From Candidatus Bathyarchaeota archaeon (GTDB lineage: Archaea; Thermoproteota; Bathyarchaeia; Bathyarchaeales; Bathyarchaeaceae), in contig JAUWZP010000009.1 of the NCBI GenBank assembly GCA_030615265.1, positions 1-38,941 of the forward strand: a stretch of 38,941 bases of DNA, in the 5' to 3' direction. Both the position numbers and the translations under genes were made by a program. Shown here one piece after another: positions 8,254 to 15,490 of this stretch (position 1 is its first letter; each line of letters starts with the position of its first letter). The notes beneath the pieces are model-generated. The model saw only the letters and a program-made list of their open reading frames with translations. It searched no databases and was not told the DNA's origin.

Positions 8254-8844
8254 TTAGCCGCGTTTTGCAAAAACTAAATGGTCAATCACTAGGCAAAGGG
8301 TTTGAAAGACTTCTTCAACACCTAGTTGGTTCACGTCGAGAATCAAGTTGAAGGGTGAAAAATCTTCTCCTAGTTCAAAGCCATAAAGTTTACGATAGAT
8401 TTCTCGGGTTCGTTCATCCTTCTCTTTAACCGCTTTCGTTGCCTCCTCAACGCTTAGACCGTCGCGTTCTTTTAGCCGGCGAACCCTCACTTCAGGTGAA
8501 GCCTCCAACCAGATTTTGAAGCCTCTTTCAAACAGCCACGGCATGGTCCAGCTGTCTAAGAGTACATTTCCGCGCTTTGCGCATTTGAGAAGCTGCTCAT
8601 CCACCTGCTTGTCGAACCTTGGGTCTTTGAGGCGGTATTCCAGAAACTTTGTGCCCTCGCTTGTTTCCCACCAGCCTCTTTCTTGTGACACGTACCCCAT
8701 CTTAAGGGCTAACTCTTTAAGCGCCATTCCACCCGACAAATATTTCAAGCCATATTTCTCTGCTAGGCGCCTTGCCACAGTGCTCTTTCCGCATCCTGTC
8801 AATCCAGCTACACAGATCACAACTTTTCTCTTGTCGTTGCTCAT
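8254..8844 (-). CDS. cmk: Cytidylate kinase
   Basis: Phosphorylates CMP and dCMP with ATP. The P-loop GLTGCGKST is at residues 14-22, followed by the conserved GGMALKELALKMG motif that replaces the classic CMP-binding region in archaeal enzymes, and RRLKERDG in the lid. At 196 residues it is a normal length. Its ATG overlaps the L34e stop by 4 nt, indicating coupled translation with the ribosomal operon. Confidence 0.93.
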   Translation of the reverse strand: MSNDKRKVVICVAGLTGCGKSTVARRLAEKYGLKYLSGGMALKELALKMGYVSQERGWWETSEGTKFLEYRLKDPRFDKQVDEQLLKCAKRGNVLLDSWTMPWLFERGFKIWLEASPEVRVRRLKERDGLSVEEATKAVKEKDERTREIYRKLYGFELGEDFSPFNLILDVNQLGVEEVFQTLCLVIDHLVFAKRG

Positions 8845-9116
8845 ACTGGCCGCTCTCTAACCGCAAGCTTAAGCAAGTCTTTTAGACATGCGTGACAAAG
8901 CTGCCCACCATGCATGCGCTGTACTCTCTTTTGGCTGGCTGTCAACTTACCCATTTTAGATTGTGCCAACCCTGGAATACCCGACAAAACTCGACTGCAT
9001 CGGGCGCATCGAGGAGCACCAGTCTTTTCCTTTTTGTAATGCATAGTAGCGCCGCCACCAGGCAACCGCTTTGGAGAGCGCTTTCTACTTCTTGTACGCT
9101 GAGCAGGTCTAGGCAT
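8841..9116 (-). CDS. rpl34e: Ribosomal protein L34e (eL34)
   Basis: A 91-residue zinc-ribbon ribosomal protein. The N-terminus PRPAQRTRSRKR is typical; the ribbon cysteines are the CARC pair near residues 37-40 and the CHAC pair near 78-81, with GIPGL and QKRVQRMHGGQLC between. It starts one base after the DUF106 stop and overlaps cmk by 4 nt, so it lies in a tight operon. Confidence 0.94.
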   Translation of the reverse strand: MPRPAQRTRSRKRSPKRLPGGGATMHYKKEKTGAPRCARCSRVLSGIPGLAQSKMGKLTASQKRVQRMHGGQLCHACLKDLLKLAVRERPV

Positions 9117-9117
9117 T

Positions 9118-9603
9118 TCACTCGGTTGCTCCTGGGGTTACGCCTAACGCTCTAGAAATCAGGGTCCCAGACCCAAAGGAACAAAGCAGATACCAATAAA
9201 ACAAGGGCATTTCAAATGCACCTTCTATCCACGGGATATATGCAACTGTTGTGCCGCCATAGAACCCTATCAAAAGTTGCCATATAAGGAAGAAGGGAAC
9301 CATGAAGATGAGGGAGACTTTCATCGATTGCCACATCATCTTTGACTGAAGCTTCAGAATGTGACGCTCTTTCTTTTTCACCTTTGCAAGAAGCTTTTTA
9401 TCACCGCTTTTTCTAGCCTTCTTGGAATCCGCGTTCCATCGAGCAACTTCTTTTCTCCAAGCGTGTAACTGCTTTCTATTGGTGAACAATCTATTGGCTA
9501 ACGCCGTGAGGAAAGAGAGTGACATGGAGATCAGTAGAATAAACAACGTGGAGTAGGGAATTGGCAGCAACCATTCGGGAAGTGAAGGAAACGCAGGAAA
9601 CAT
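9118..9603 (-). CDS. DUF106 membrane protein, Oxa1/EMC3-like insertase candidate
   Basis: A 161-residue protein of the archaeal DUF106 (COG1422) group, regarded as a relative of Oxa1/YidC, EMC3 and TMCO1. It shows a first membrane segment near 15-38, a strongly basic cytoplasmic coiled coil near 45-88 (DKKLLAKVKKKERHILKLQSKM), then two more segments near 93-112 and 130-150. This layout fits the family, which is thought to help insert short membrane proteins. The SD-like AGGAGAT precedes ATG 9603. It lies between secY and L34e, a conserved archaeal position. Confidence 0.88.
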   Translation of the reverse strand: MFPAFPSLPEWLLPIPYSTLFILLISMSLSFLTALANRLFTNRKQLHAWRKEVARWNADSKKARKSGDKKLLAKVKKKERHILKLQSKMMWQSMKVSLIFMVPFFLIWQLLIGFYGGTTVAYIPWIEGAFEMPLFYWYLLCSFGSGTLISRALGVTPGATE

Positions 9604-9729
9604 ATCTTGATCTCCTATCCAATAGCTTTAGAGATTATTTTCGTTTCTTTACTTGTTCACATTTAGGCATTTAACCATTTTCATAGATACATACATATTT
9701 TCCTCGAGCCTAGTTTACACTAGCCTTAG

Positions 9730-11166
9730 TCAGCCTCCGAAGAAGCGGCGTATGGCTGGATACATCTCTGCAGCTCGTTCTTGCATTAGAACCTGATAAT
9801 ACTGATAGAGAATTCCAACCGAAAGCAGAATGCCCATTCCAGTTCCAAACACACCGAAGAAGTCTGCAACAGCCGCGATGAGTCCAACTATTGCACCGCC
9901 TAAAACCGTAACTACCGGAATGTAACGCTTCAGAACCATTTCAATAGACTTTCCAGACCTTCTGAACCCAGGAATCTGCATACCCGAGTCTACAAGTTGC
10001 TTAGCCACAGTGGAAGGACCAAGTCCTCCAACTTCAAGCCAAGTCAAAGAGAAGACAACGCAGAAGGCAACCATTATACCTGTGAACACCAAGGCTTTAA
10101 GAGGATCGCTTATTACAGCATCGATGCTTCGAGGCGCTAACACGTAATAAACCAGTCCTCCAATGGGTTCTAACCCCTGCTCGCCTTGGCGGTACATGCC
10201 GAGGAGGTTTAGCCAGAAGTTGGTGTTTCCTTGATTGTAATTGCTCCAGAGAATTTGGGTTATGAAGTAGACGTTTGCAAAGAGGGCTGAGGCGAAAATC
10301 ACGGGCAGGTTGGAAACATAGAGCAGTTTGATTGGATAACGTCCTCTGTATCCACGGTAGCTTGCATGCGAAATGGGGAGTTCAACTCGTATACCCTCAA
10401 AATAGATTACAACTAAGAAAACAACGATTGTGGTGAAAAAGCCTAGCAGAGCTGGAAGATGACTTGGCATCCTAACAAAGGCACTCTGCAAGGTAAGTAG
10501 CCCATTTAGAGCACTGTAGATCAAATAAGGTATAGCCCCATAATAGTTAGGCGGGCTCTCGCCGGGTGCCGGAAAAATAGGAGACAAAGTGGACCATAAG
10601 ACGCTTTGAGCCACTCCCGCCAAGATGAACAGGCTGATGCCACTTCCGAATCCCCATCCCTTCTGAATCATTTCGTCTAAAAGCATAAGCACTAAACCAG
10701 CGACCAGAAGCTGAGCGAAAACAAAAACTGCTGCTCTCGGATCTAAGGCACCATAGACTCCGCCGATGATGTAAGCTGAAGCTTGAACACCGATCAAGAT
10801 GATGGTAAAGAACTTGCTGGCTACTGTGAAGAGTTCTCGGTCCTTTGGGTCAGAGAAGTTGCAGCCTATCATTCCGGAGCCAGCGAGTAACTGCAAGATA
10901 AGTCCAGCTGTTACGATTGGTCCGATTCCGAGTTCCATTAATGAGCCTCTTTGAGAAGCGAATATTACACGGAGGTATTGGAAGGGGTCTCCTTGTTCTC
11001 CTGTTTCTATTCCGTAGAGAGGGACCACGGTCATTACTAGGTAAAGGACAAGTGCGAGACCTGTCCAAAACAGTTTTTCGTTGAAGCCTACTCTGCGCTC
11101 GGGACGTTTCACTTCGAGCATAACTCTGGAAAACGGTTCGAATATAGAGAGGAATCTTCCAGCCAT
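9730..11166 (-). CDS. secY: Protein translocase subunit SecY
   Basis: Central channel of the Sec translocon, 478 residues with about ten membrane helices. The plug and helix 2 region (GIETGEQGDPFQYLRVIFASQRGSLMELGIGP is the relevant block near 50-80), the long loop with YRGYRGRYPIKLLYVSNLPVIFA near 267-289 and the C-terminal cytoplasmic loop with SGMQIPGFRRSGKSIE near 390-405 are diagnostic of archaeal/eukaryotic SecY/Sec61 alpha. It lies 45 nt downstream of L15 on the same strand. The next gene is DUF106 after a 126-nt gap that holds its SD but no adenylate kinase. Confidence 0.97.
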   Translation of the reverse strand: MAGRFLSIFEPFSRVMLEVKRPERRVGFNEKLFWTGLALVLYLVMTVVPLYGIETGEQGDPFQYLRVIFASQRGSLMELGIGPIVTAGLILQLLAGSGMIGCNFSDPKDRELFTVASKFFTIILIGVQASAYIIGGVYGALDPRAAVFVFAQLLVAGLVLMLLDEMIQKGWGFGSGISLFILAGVAQSVLWSTLSPIFPAPGESPPNYYGAIPYLIYSALNGLLTLQSAFVRMPSHLPALLGFFTTIVVFLVVIYFEGIRVELPISHASYRGYRGRYPIKLLYVSNLPVIFASALFANVYFITQILWSNYNQGNTNFWLNLLGMYRQGEQGLEPIGGLVYYVLAPRSIDAVISDPLKALVFTGIMVAFCVVFSLTWLEVGGLGPSTVAKQLVDSGMQIPGFRRSGKSIEMVLKRYIPVVTVLGGAIVGLIAAVADFFGVFGTGMGILLSVGILYQYYQVLMQERAAEMYPAIRRFFGG

Positions 11167-11211
11167 TCCTTACGCTTCTCCTCTTATTAAGGCAAATTAT
11201 GTTCTCCGTAA

Positions 11212-11691
11212 TTAATTTTTTTGAGCCTCATTTGGCTGTGTTTTTGTTTTCTTCTGCTTTTGGAGAATTTGTCCGCCAGTCTCTTTTATTTTTCGAGCTG
11301 CGGTTTCAGAACAAGATGGAATTTTCACTGTTACGGCTTGAATTATTTTTCCAGTTCCCAGAAGCTTGTGGTATCCCAGTTTTTCAAGGTCGAGGAAAGC
11401 CTTACCCCCTTTCTTCCTTAGTTGTTTTTCCATAGAAAGCTTCTCTACAAGCTCATCGAGTTGTCCCACATTGATCACGTTGATTTCGCCCTTGAGGCTC
11501 TTTAGTGATGTAAAGCCTTTTTTCCCGAAGTATTTTGGCTCGTACTTTATCACATAAGTCCATAAGTGTTTGTGGCGTCCAACCTTTCGATGGCCCTTGA
11601 CGCCTGATTTTCTATGCTGTCCCACTTGACCCCATCCATGGAGCCGGGAGCCACGCATCTTTCTAGTTTTTCGTAGCTTGTGAGGAGTCAT
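11212..11691 (-). CDS. rpl15: Ribosomal protein L15 (uL15)
   Basis: A 159-residue large-subunit protein. The N-terminus with KLRKTRKMRGSRLHGWGQVGQHRKSG is the glycine-rich, basic L15 hallmark (residues ~4-30), and the C-terminal half contains the IIQAVTVKIPSCSETAARKIKE region typical of archaeal L15. First gene of the visible spc-cluster remnant; upstream L30 and S5 are not present, and a divergent flavodoxin gene lies there instead. Confidence 0.95.
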   Translation of the reverse strand: MTPHKLRKTRKMRGSRLHGWGQVGQHRKSGVKGHRKVGRHKHLWTYVIKYEPKYFGKKGFTSLKSLKGEINVINVGQLDELVEKLSMEKQLRKKGGKAFLDLEKLGYHKLLGTGKIIQAVTVKIPSCSETAARKIKETGGQILQKQKKTKTQPNEAQKN

Positions 11692-11828
11692 TGCGCTTCA
11701 CCGTTTGCCATAGAGATTGCAAAGGGTTCCTTTTTTACTTTGTTCCTTAAACTGGCTTTTCGAAGCCTTTTTCTAAGGCAACCTTAAAAATTAAACGCCG
11801 TATTAAATAGGAATTGGAGAGTTGAAAC

Positions 11829-12269
11829 GTGCCAAAGTTACTCGTAGTGTATGATAGCCAAACTGGGAACACCGAGAAGATGGCTAAGGCGGTGGCTGAA
11901 GGAGCCGAGTCTGTATCGGGCGTTGAGGTTATTGTGAAATATTATGTGCAACCCAAAGAGTTAGAGGAAGCTTCTGCAATAATCTTTGGCTCCCCAACAT
12001 ATCACCATGATATGACTCTGCCGATAAAGCATATTCTGGAAGAGGCGTCTAAAGCTAACGTCAAGTTGCAGGGCAAGATCGGAGCAGTCTTCGGTTCTTA
12101 TGGTTGGAGCGGTGAAGCTCCAAAACTGATTCTAGAAGTGTTAAAGAACAGGTTTGGCATGGAAACCATAGACTCAGAACTGACAATGCTTTACACTCCG
12201 GACAACGACGGACTAGCAAAATGCCGGAACCTTGGCAAAACCGTGGCAGAAAAAATCGTTAACAAATAA
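11829..12269 (+). CDS. Flavodoxin-like protein
   Basis: A 146-residue flavodoxin-fold protein. The FMN phosphate loop SQTGNTEKMA lies at about 10-19, GSPTYH near 54-59 is the second FMN-contacting loop, and GSYGWSGEAPK near 94-104 the third. It lacks a fused metallo-beta-lactamase domain, so it resembles the detached C-terminal domain of FprA/flavodiiron proteins or a stand-alone electron carrier. Starts with GTG. Divergent from L15; the SWIM gene follows after 38 nt and may be co-transcribed. Confidence 0.9.
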   Translation: MPKLLVVYDSQTGNTEKMAKAVAEGAESVSGVEVIVKYYVQPKELEEASAIIFGSPTYHHDMTLPIKHILEEASKANVKLQGKIGAVFGSYGWSGEAPKLILEVLKNRFGMETIDSELTMLYTPDNDGLAKCRNLGKTVAEKIVNK

Positions 12270-12307
12270 GACAGACAGCGTCTCTACAGTGGGAAAGGAA
12301 CTGAAAG

Positions 12308-12775
12308 ATGACTGAAAAGAGGGGCAAAGCAGGAGTTTCTGAAGTTGAAACGCTTGAAAATGTTTGCAAAGAGGTGCAAGCAGACGGTCGAATCAGCGAC
12401 GTTCATCGTGACAAATTGTCGTCTATGTTTGGTCAGCGATTAGAAAAGGCTTTAGAAGCATTGGAAGAGAGTAGAGTTAAAAAGTATGTGTTTCAGCCAA
12501 GCGGAAGAATAGTCTGGATTGTAGTGGGCAAAGGAAGAGAATACCTTGTCATGCCAGCTGTTGAATACTGCACCTGCTACGACTTCTACTTTCAGTTTCA
12601 TCAAGGCCACTTGTGTTATCACATAATTGCGCAGAAACTGGCTGAAGCAACAGGCCAATTCGATTTAATTGAAGACGACGACCAGCTGTTTGACATCCTT
12701 ATAAAAGAGTGGAAAGCCACGGAAGTTAGAGTTGCAAAAAAGCATGAATCAGTTGCAGATGAGAGCATAACTTAA
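12308..12775 (+). CDS. SWIM zinc-finger protein
   Basis: A 155-residue protein with a C-terminal SWIM domain: Cys88, Cys90, Cys103 and His105 fit the CxC-x(n)-CxH pattern, preceded by the beta-strands VKKYVFQPSGRIVWIVVGKGREYLV. An N-terminal helical region (about 1-55) is acidic/basic mixed. Archaeal SWIM proteins have been linked to Sws1, a partner of Rad51 paralogues in recombination, but that assignment is inference here. It follows the flavodoxin gene by 38 nt. Confidence 0.85.
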   Translation: MTEKRGKAGVSEVETLENVCKEVQADGRISDVHRDKLSSMFGQRLEKALEALEESRVKKYVFQPSGRIVWIVVGKGREYLVMPAVEYCTCYDFYFQFHQGHLCYHIIAQKLAEATGQFDLIEDDDQLFDILIKEWKATEVRVAKKHESVADESIT

Positions 12776-12821
12776 ATAACCATGAACTTCAGAATAATGG
12801 AGACACAGAAAGGAGAGGCTT

Positions 12822-12944
12822 ATGGACCCTGGAATATTCTTTGAAAACGTTTTCATAACAATTTTGATAGCCTTAACCTTTATCACAATAGTTTTAACCT
12901 TCCTCTACATGACCTTCACAAGAGAAGAAACCGAAACAAGCTAA
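12822..12944 (+). CDS. 40-residue single-pass membrane peptide
   Basis: A short reading frame with a strong Shine-Dalgarno AGGAGAGG at 12811-12818, three bases before ATG 12822. The peptide begins MDPGIFFENVF, has one hydrophobic helix of about 22 residues (ITILIALTFITIVLTFLYMT) and ends with an acidic RREETETS-like tail. The good ribosome site, 46-nt spacing from the SWIM gene and clear membrane segment argue for a real gene. Function unknown; small peptides of this form often bind a larger membrane partner. Confidence 0.6.
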   Translation: MDPGIFFENVFITILIALTFITIVLTFLYMTFTREETETS

Positions 12945-13081
12945 ATCTTGCGTGTTTTCTCGTCGGTTCCATGTAATCTGGATTTCAGTAATCCGTTATT
13001 CGCATGTGTTCGAAACTTTGTATCGACTATATCAGGACAATCTACACATAACTACTCGCGCCTAACTTATCTTTGCCAAAG

Positions 13082-13093
13082 AGATAAATATCT
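13082..13093 (+). promoter_or_regulatory. Palindrome overlapping the TATA region of the MazG-TIR gene
   Basis: AGATA-AA-TATCT is a perfect inverted repeat about 40-50 nt before the GTG start at 13132 and overlaps the likely TATA element. It may simply be a symmetric TATA box or an operator; nothing further can be seen. Confidence 0.3.
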
Positions 13094-13131
13094 AATAACG
13101 TAAGCTTCACAGAAATTGAGAGGCTTCCACA

Positions 13132-14181
13132 GTGGACTATGAGAAATGGTCACTAAATGCTTGGAAGAACATGTTTAAGGAAATCTACGAAGATCGAAAT
13201 CTTCCATTTACCCCGGATCAAGTTCTTCACAGGTTAATTGAAGAAACCGCTGAGTTAGTGAAACCTATTCTAACAGTGAACATTAAAGACATTCAGTGGC
13301 ATCTAGCAGATGTAATCGCTTGGGTTTGCGCCTTCGCTACCAAGTATGACATCGATCTGGACGAAGTAATGTTCAGCAAATATGTGGAGAAAACCCCTGG
13401 GAAACCACCGGGGCAAACACCATTATCAACGTTTGCAGTAATCGGAAGAGGACGCCCGGAGAATCTTGAAGACTGGCAAAGCCTGCTGAATCATCTCTAC
13501 CGAGAAGAAAACGAAAACAATCCACCGACATTAATGCTCCTAAGACTCATGCAGGACATAGGAATTACCTCGAGAAAGCTTAGAGCCAGAGAGAACCCGA
13601 AGGAGATAAGGAATAAACTCGTCGGCATTCTCGGGTGGACCATCGCTATTGCCAACAAGTTCCAAATACCATTACATGAAATTACCTGGAACAAATACTC
13701 CAACATGTGCTGGAGATGCCAAGGCAAGCCCTGCAGATGCTTTAAGCTAGCGACACTTTTCATCAGCTATTCTGAGGAGACCGCGGAACAGATGAAGATG
13801 ATACGAAGGATGCTCGATGAATCTAATCTGAAAGCAAAGATACTCGAAGATTTGGGTTCGGCATTTCGAAGAAATAGAGTCGTTGAAGCGTTCAATGCTA
13901 TAAGTGAGTCCGACGGGGCAATAGTGCTGCTGGGGAAAGAGTGGAGCGCCAACGTTAACGCTGAACTTATTGAAATCTTTAGAGCGTTCGATAAGGGCAA
14001 TGTGAAAATATACGCAAAGGCTGTTTCGGACTCTGAGAGAGACCCTCGACTCAAGGACTTACTAAAGGATGTCGAACAGTTGCACGAAATCTACTACTAT
14101 CCCGACGATGAGAAACTTCAAGAAATAGTCATGAATAATCTAACTGATAAGCTGAGAGAACTCCACGAGTTGACAAAGTGA
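13132..14181 (+). CDS. Tandem MazG-like / zinc-knuckle / TIR-like fusion protein
   Basis: A 349-residue three-part protein. Residues ~1-85 form a MazG-like all-alpha NTP-pyrophosphohydrolase unit with Glu38/Glu41 (EETAE) and Asp60 (HLADV); the fourth usual acidic residue is His57. Residues ~110-190 repeat the fold in degenerate form (LVGILGWTIAIANKF). A four-cysteine knuckle follows (Cys193, 196, 201, 203: CWRC...PCRC). Residues ~205-345 look like a TIR or TIR-like Rossmannoid domain: TLFISYS strand, GAIVLLGKEW, and NAELIEIF with Glu278 at the place of the NADase glutamate. GTG start with GAGAGG upstream. I infer a nucleotide-sensing or NAD-consuming conflict protein; a nucleoside deoxyribosyltransferase-like fold is the alternative for the C-terminal part. 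Confidence 0.7.
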   Translation: MDYEKWSLNAWKNMFKEIYEDRNLPFTPDQVLHRLIEETAELVKPILTVNIKDIQWHLADVIAWVCAFATKYDIDLDEVMFSKYVEKTPGKPPGQTPLSTFAVIGRGRPENLEDWQSLLNHLYREENENNPPTLMLLRLMQDIGITSRKLRARENPKEIRNKLVGILGWTIAIANKFQIPLHEITWNKYSNMCWRCQGKPCRCFKLATLFISYSEETAEQMKMIRRMLDESNLKAKILEDLGSAFRRNRVVEAFNAISESDGAIVLLGKEWSANVNAELIEIFRAFDKGNVKIYAKAVSDSERDPRLKDLLKDVEQLHEIYYYPDDEKLQEIVMNNLTDKLRELHELTK

Positions 14182-14342
14182 AAAGCCAATAGTGAGACAT
14201 TAGTTGAGTATATGTCTCATATTTGCGTGTAAGGAAACCTTTTGAACTAGCCATGTGTTACCCTTTCATAAGCGTTTCAGCATCATGACTTTTTACTTAC
14301 TCGATAAGACCTGATGATGAATTCCTGCGGCTCTTGAAAAAG

Positions 14343-14446
14343 TGCCGGGGGCGGGATTCGAACTCGCGACTTCTGGGCGTGGCCCCTTTTTCTCACGCAC
14401 TCCAGATTATGAGTCTGGCGCCCAAACCAGGCTAGGCTACCCCGGC
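14343..14446 (-). tRNA. tRNA-Met (CAT), elongator type, with a 29-nt intron in the variable loop
   Basis: Acceptor 14440-14446 pairs perfectly with 14344-14350; discriminator A at 14343; CCA not encoded. D-stem GCCT/GGGC, anticodon stem CCAGA/TCTGG with loop CTCATAA (anticodon 14409-14411), T-loop TTCGAAT with one A-C mismatch in the T-stem. The variable region is 34 nt long. Cutting 14371-14399 leaves the normal loop AGGTC, and the junctions form a bulge-helix-bulge: 4-bp CTGG/CCAG between 3-nt bulges AGT and AAG, with a GCGTG/CACGC intron hairpin. The intron is thus at position 45/46. The anticodon stem lacks the three G-C pairs of initiators. Confidence 0.9.
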
Positions 14447-14568
14447 TGTTCAATCCCCGTTATTTTGACTATGAAGGGTTAAATTAAGGCTTTTTGTTCA
14501 ACTGTTTTGTCTTCTGGATAATCGTTTTAAGCTCTTAACGTGAAATGTCAATGAAAGGTGAAAACACA

Positions 14569-14802
14569 ATGAGTGGCCCAGTTAAAGCATACTTTATGGC
14601 TATTGTGAAGCGCGGAACCGAACATGAAGTTGCTGAAAAACTTAGAAATATTGACGGAGTCACAGATGTTCTCGTCACGTATGGAATGTGGGATATCATA
14701 ATTCGCATAGAAACTGAAAACCTGCCAAAACTTGACACGATTATCACTGACATGCGCAAAATCAACGAAATAACGCAGACAGCCACGCTAGTAGGCGCCT
14801 AA
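14569..14802 (+). CDS. Stand-alone Lrp/AsnC-type ligand-binding (RAM) domain protein
   Basis: A protein of about 77 residues made only of the AsnC/Lrp effector-binding fold (beta-alpha-beta-beta-alpha-beta: VKAYFMAIVKRGTEHEVAEKL, VLVTYGMWDIIIRIETEN, TDMRKINEI). No DNA-binding helix-turn-helix is present. Start chosen at ATG 14569 because GGTG at 14557-14560 is a suitable ribosome site; an ATG at 14545 would add eight residues. Such small RAM proteins probably bind amino acids and oligomerise with full Lrp regulators. Confidence 0.85.
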   Translation: MSGPVKAYFMAIVKRGTEHEVAEKLRNIDGVTDVLVTYGMWDIIIRIETENLPKLDTIITDMRKINEITQTATLVGA

Positions 14803-14928
14803 CATTCAAAGCAAACACTGCTTTTAACCCAAGACTACAACCCTACCTCATCGAGTCCGCTACTCTGCTTTTCCGCCTCTACAAGCTTTATAATATACAT
14901 CAGCATTGACTTTTGATAACGAAAACAG

Positions 14929-15050
14929 GGGCCCGTTGCCCAGTCAGGATTAAGGCGCCGAATTGCCCCAGAAAAAGCAATGTGCAAGCCTCCGAACATC
15001 CGATGGAAGAAAGCCGGAGACCAGGGGTTCAAATCCCCTCGGGCCCGCCA
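14929..15050 (+). tRNA. tRNA-Arg (CCG) with two introns, integration-site candidate
   Basis: Acceptor GGGCCCG pairs with 15040-15046, G discriminator and encoded CCA (15048-15050). D-stem GCC/GGC with an Arg-like GGATTAA loop; T-stem AGGGG/CCCCT. Intron 1 (14961-14987, 27 nt) interrupts the anticodon stem at 29/30: bulges CGA and AAG flank a 4-bp GCGC/GTGC helix, with an ATTGC/GCAAT intron hairpin. Intron 2 (14996-15011, 16 nt) is at the canonical 37/38 site with bulges GAA and AAA around CTCC/GAAG. Joined exons give a CCGGC/GCCGG stem and loop CTCCGAA, anticodon 14992-14994. An integrase gene begins 440 nt downstream. Confidence 0.9.
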
Positions 15051-15099
15051 ACTACAGCGAGCGGATTCGTCTACTTACCAAGAACTTTTCATCTGATTT

Positions 15100-15393
15100 C
15101 TATTCCTCAAAAATCATTCTAACTATTCGCGCAAATCGATATTCTTTTCTCCGTCCTCTTTCATCCTCAATTACATGCCTCTGAAGTCTGGGACGCATAG
15201 CCGGACGAAGACCGAAAATTCTCGACAAAGCACTGTCTACCGTGCTCTCAGCTAGACCTGTGCGGGCCGCTATCTCTCTTGAGGTGAACCATTTACCGTG
15301 GTTACTTCTTAGGAAGAACCATGCTGTGAAGGCTCTGTTCCGTTCATGTCCTAAACTGTCGAAGTTTGGTGTATCAGGAGGCGCTTGGGACAA
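15100..15393 (-). CDS. Winged-helix DNA-binding protein divergent from the integrase
   Basis: A 97-residue winged-helix protein: AFTAWFFLRSNHGKWFTSREIAARTGLAESTVDSALSRIF gives the helix-turn-helix (residues ~22-62), and RKEYRFARIVRM the wing strand. The frame opens with TTG at 15393; no in-frame ATG is better placed. It diverges from the integrase across a ~97-nt region packed with TACC/GGTA repeats, so it is probably the local regulator of element genes and of itself. Confidence 0.75.
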   Translation of the reverse strand: MSQAPPDTPNFDSLGHERNRAFTAWFFLRSNHGKWFTSREIAARTGLAESTVDSALSRIFGLRPAMRPRLQRHVIEDERGRRKEYRFARIVRMIFEE

Positions 15394-15400
15394 AGTCCTA

Positions 15401-15483
15401 TACCCAAAGGGTAAGACATATAAACCACCTTATATTATTTGGTATTGTATACCTTTTCGGTAAGAGGACAATACCCCAAGGGG
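15401..15483. promoter_or_regulatory. Cluster of four operator-like inverted repeats in the integrase/regulator promoter
   Basis: Four short inverted repeats of TACC/GGTA type lie between the two divergent genes: TACCC-AAA-GGGTA (15401-15413), GGTAT-TGT-ATACC (15441-15453), TACC-TTTTC-GGTA (15450-15462) and CCCC-AA-GGGG within ATACCCCAAGGGGAA (15474-15483). A TTATATTAT TATA element lies at about 15430-15438. The first repeat is close to the regulator start and the last abuts the integrase SD, so a single dimeric repressor could silence both genes. The winged-helix protein at 15100 is the obvious candidate. Confidence 0.6.
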
Positions 15484-15490
15484 AAGCAAC

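Noticed and set aside
14343-14446. Reading the first tRNA as a class II tRNA with a long variable arm
   Set aside because: The CAT anticodon is not Leu/Ser/Tyr, and the extra bases fit a bulge-helix-bulge intron that leaves a standard AGGTC loop.
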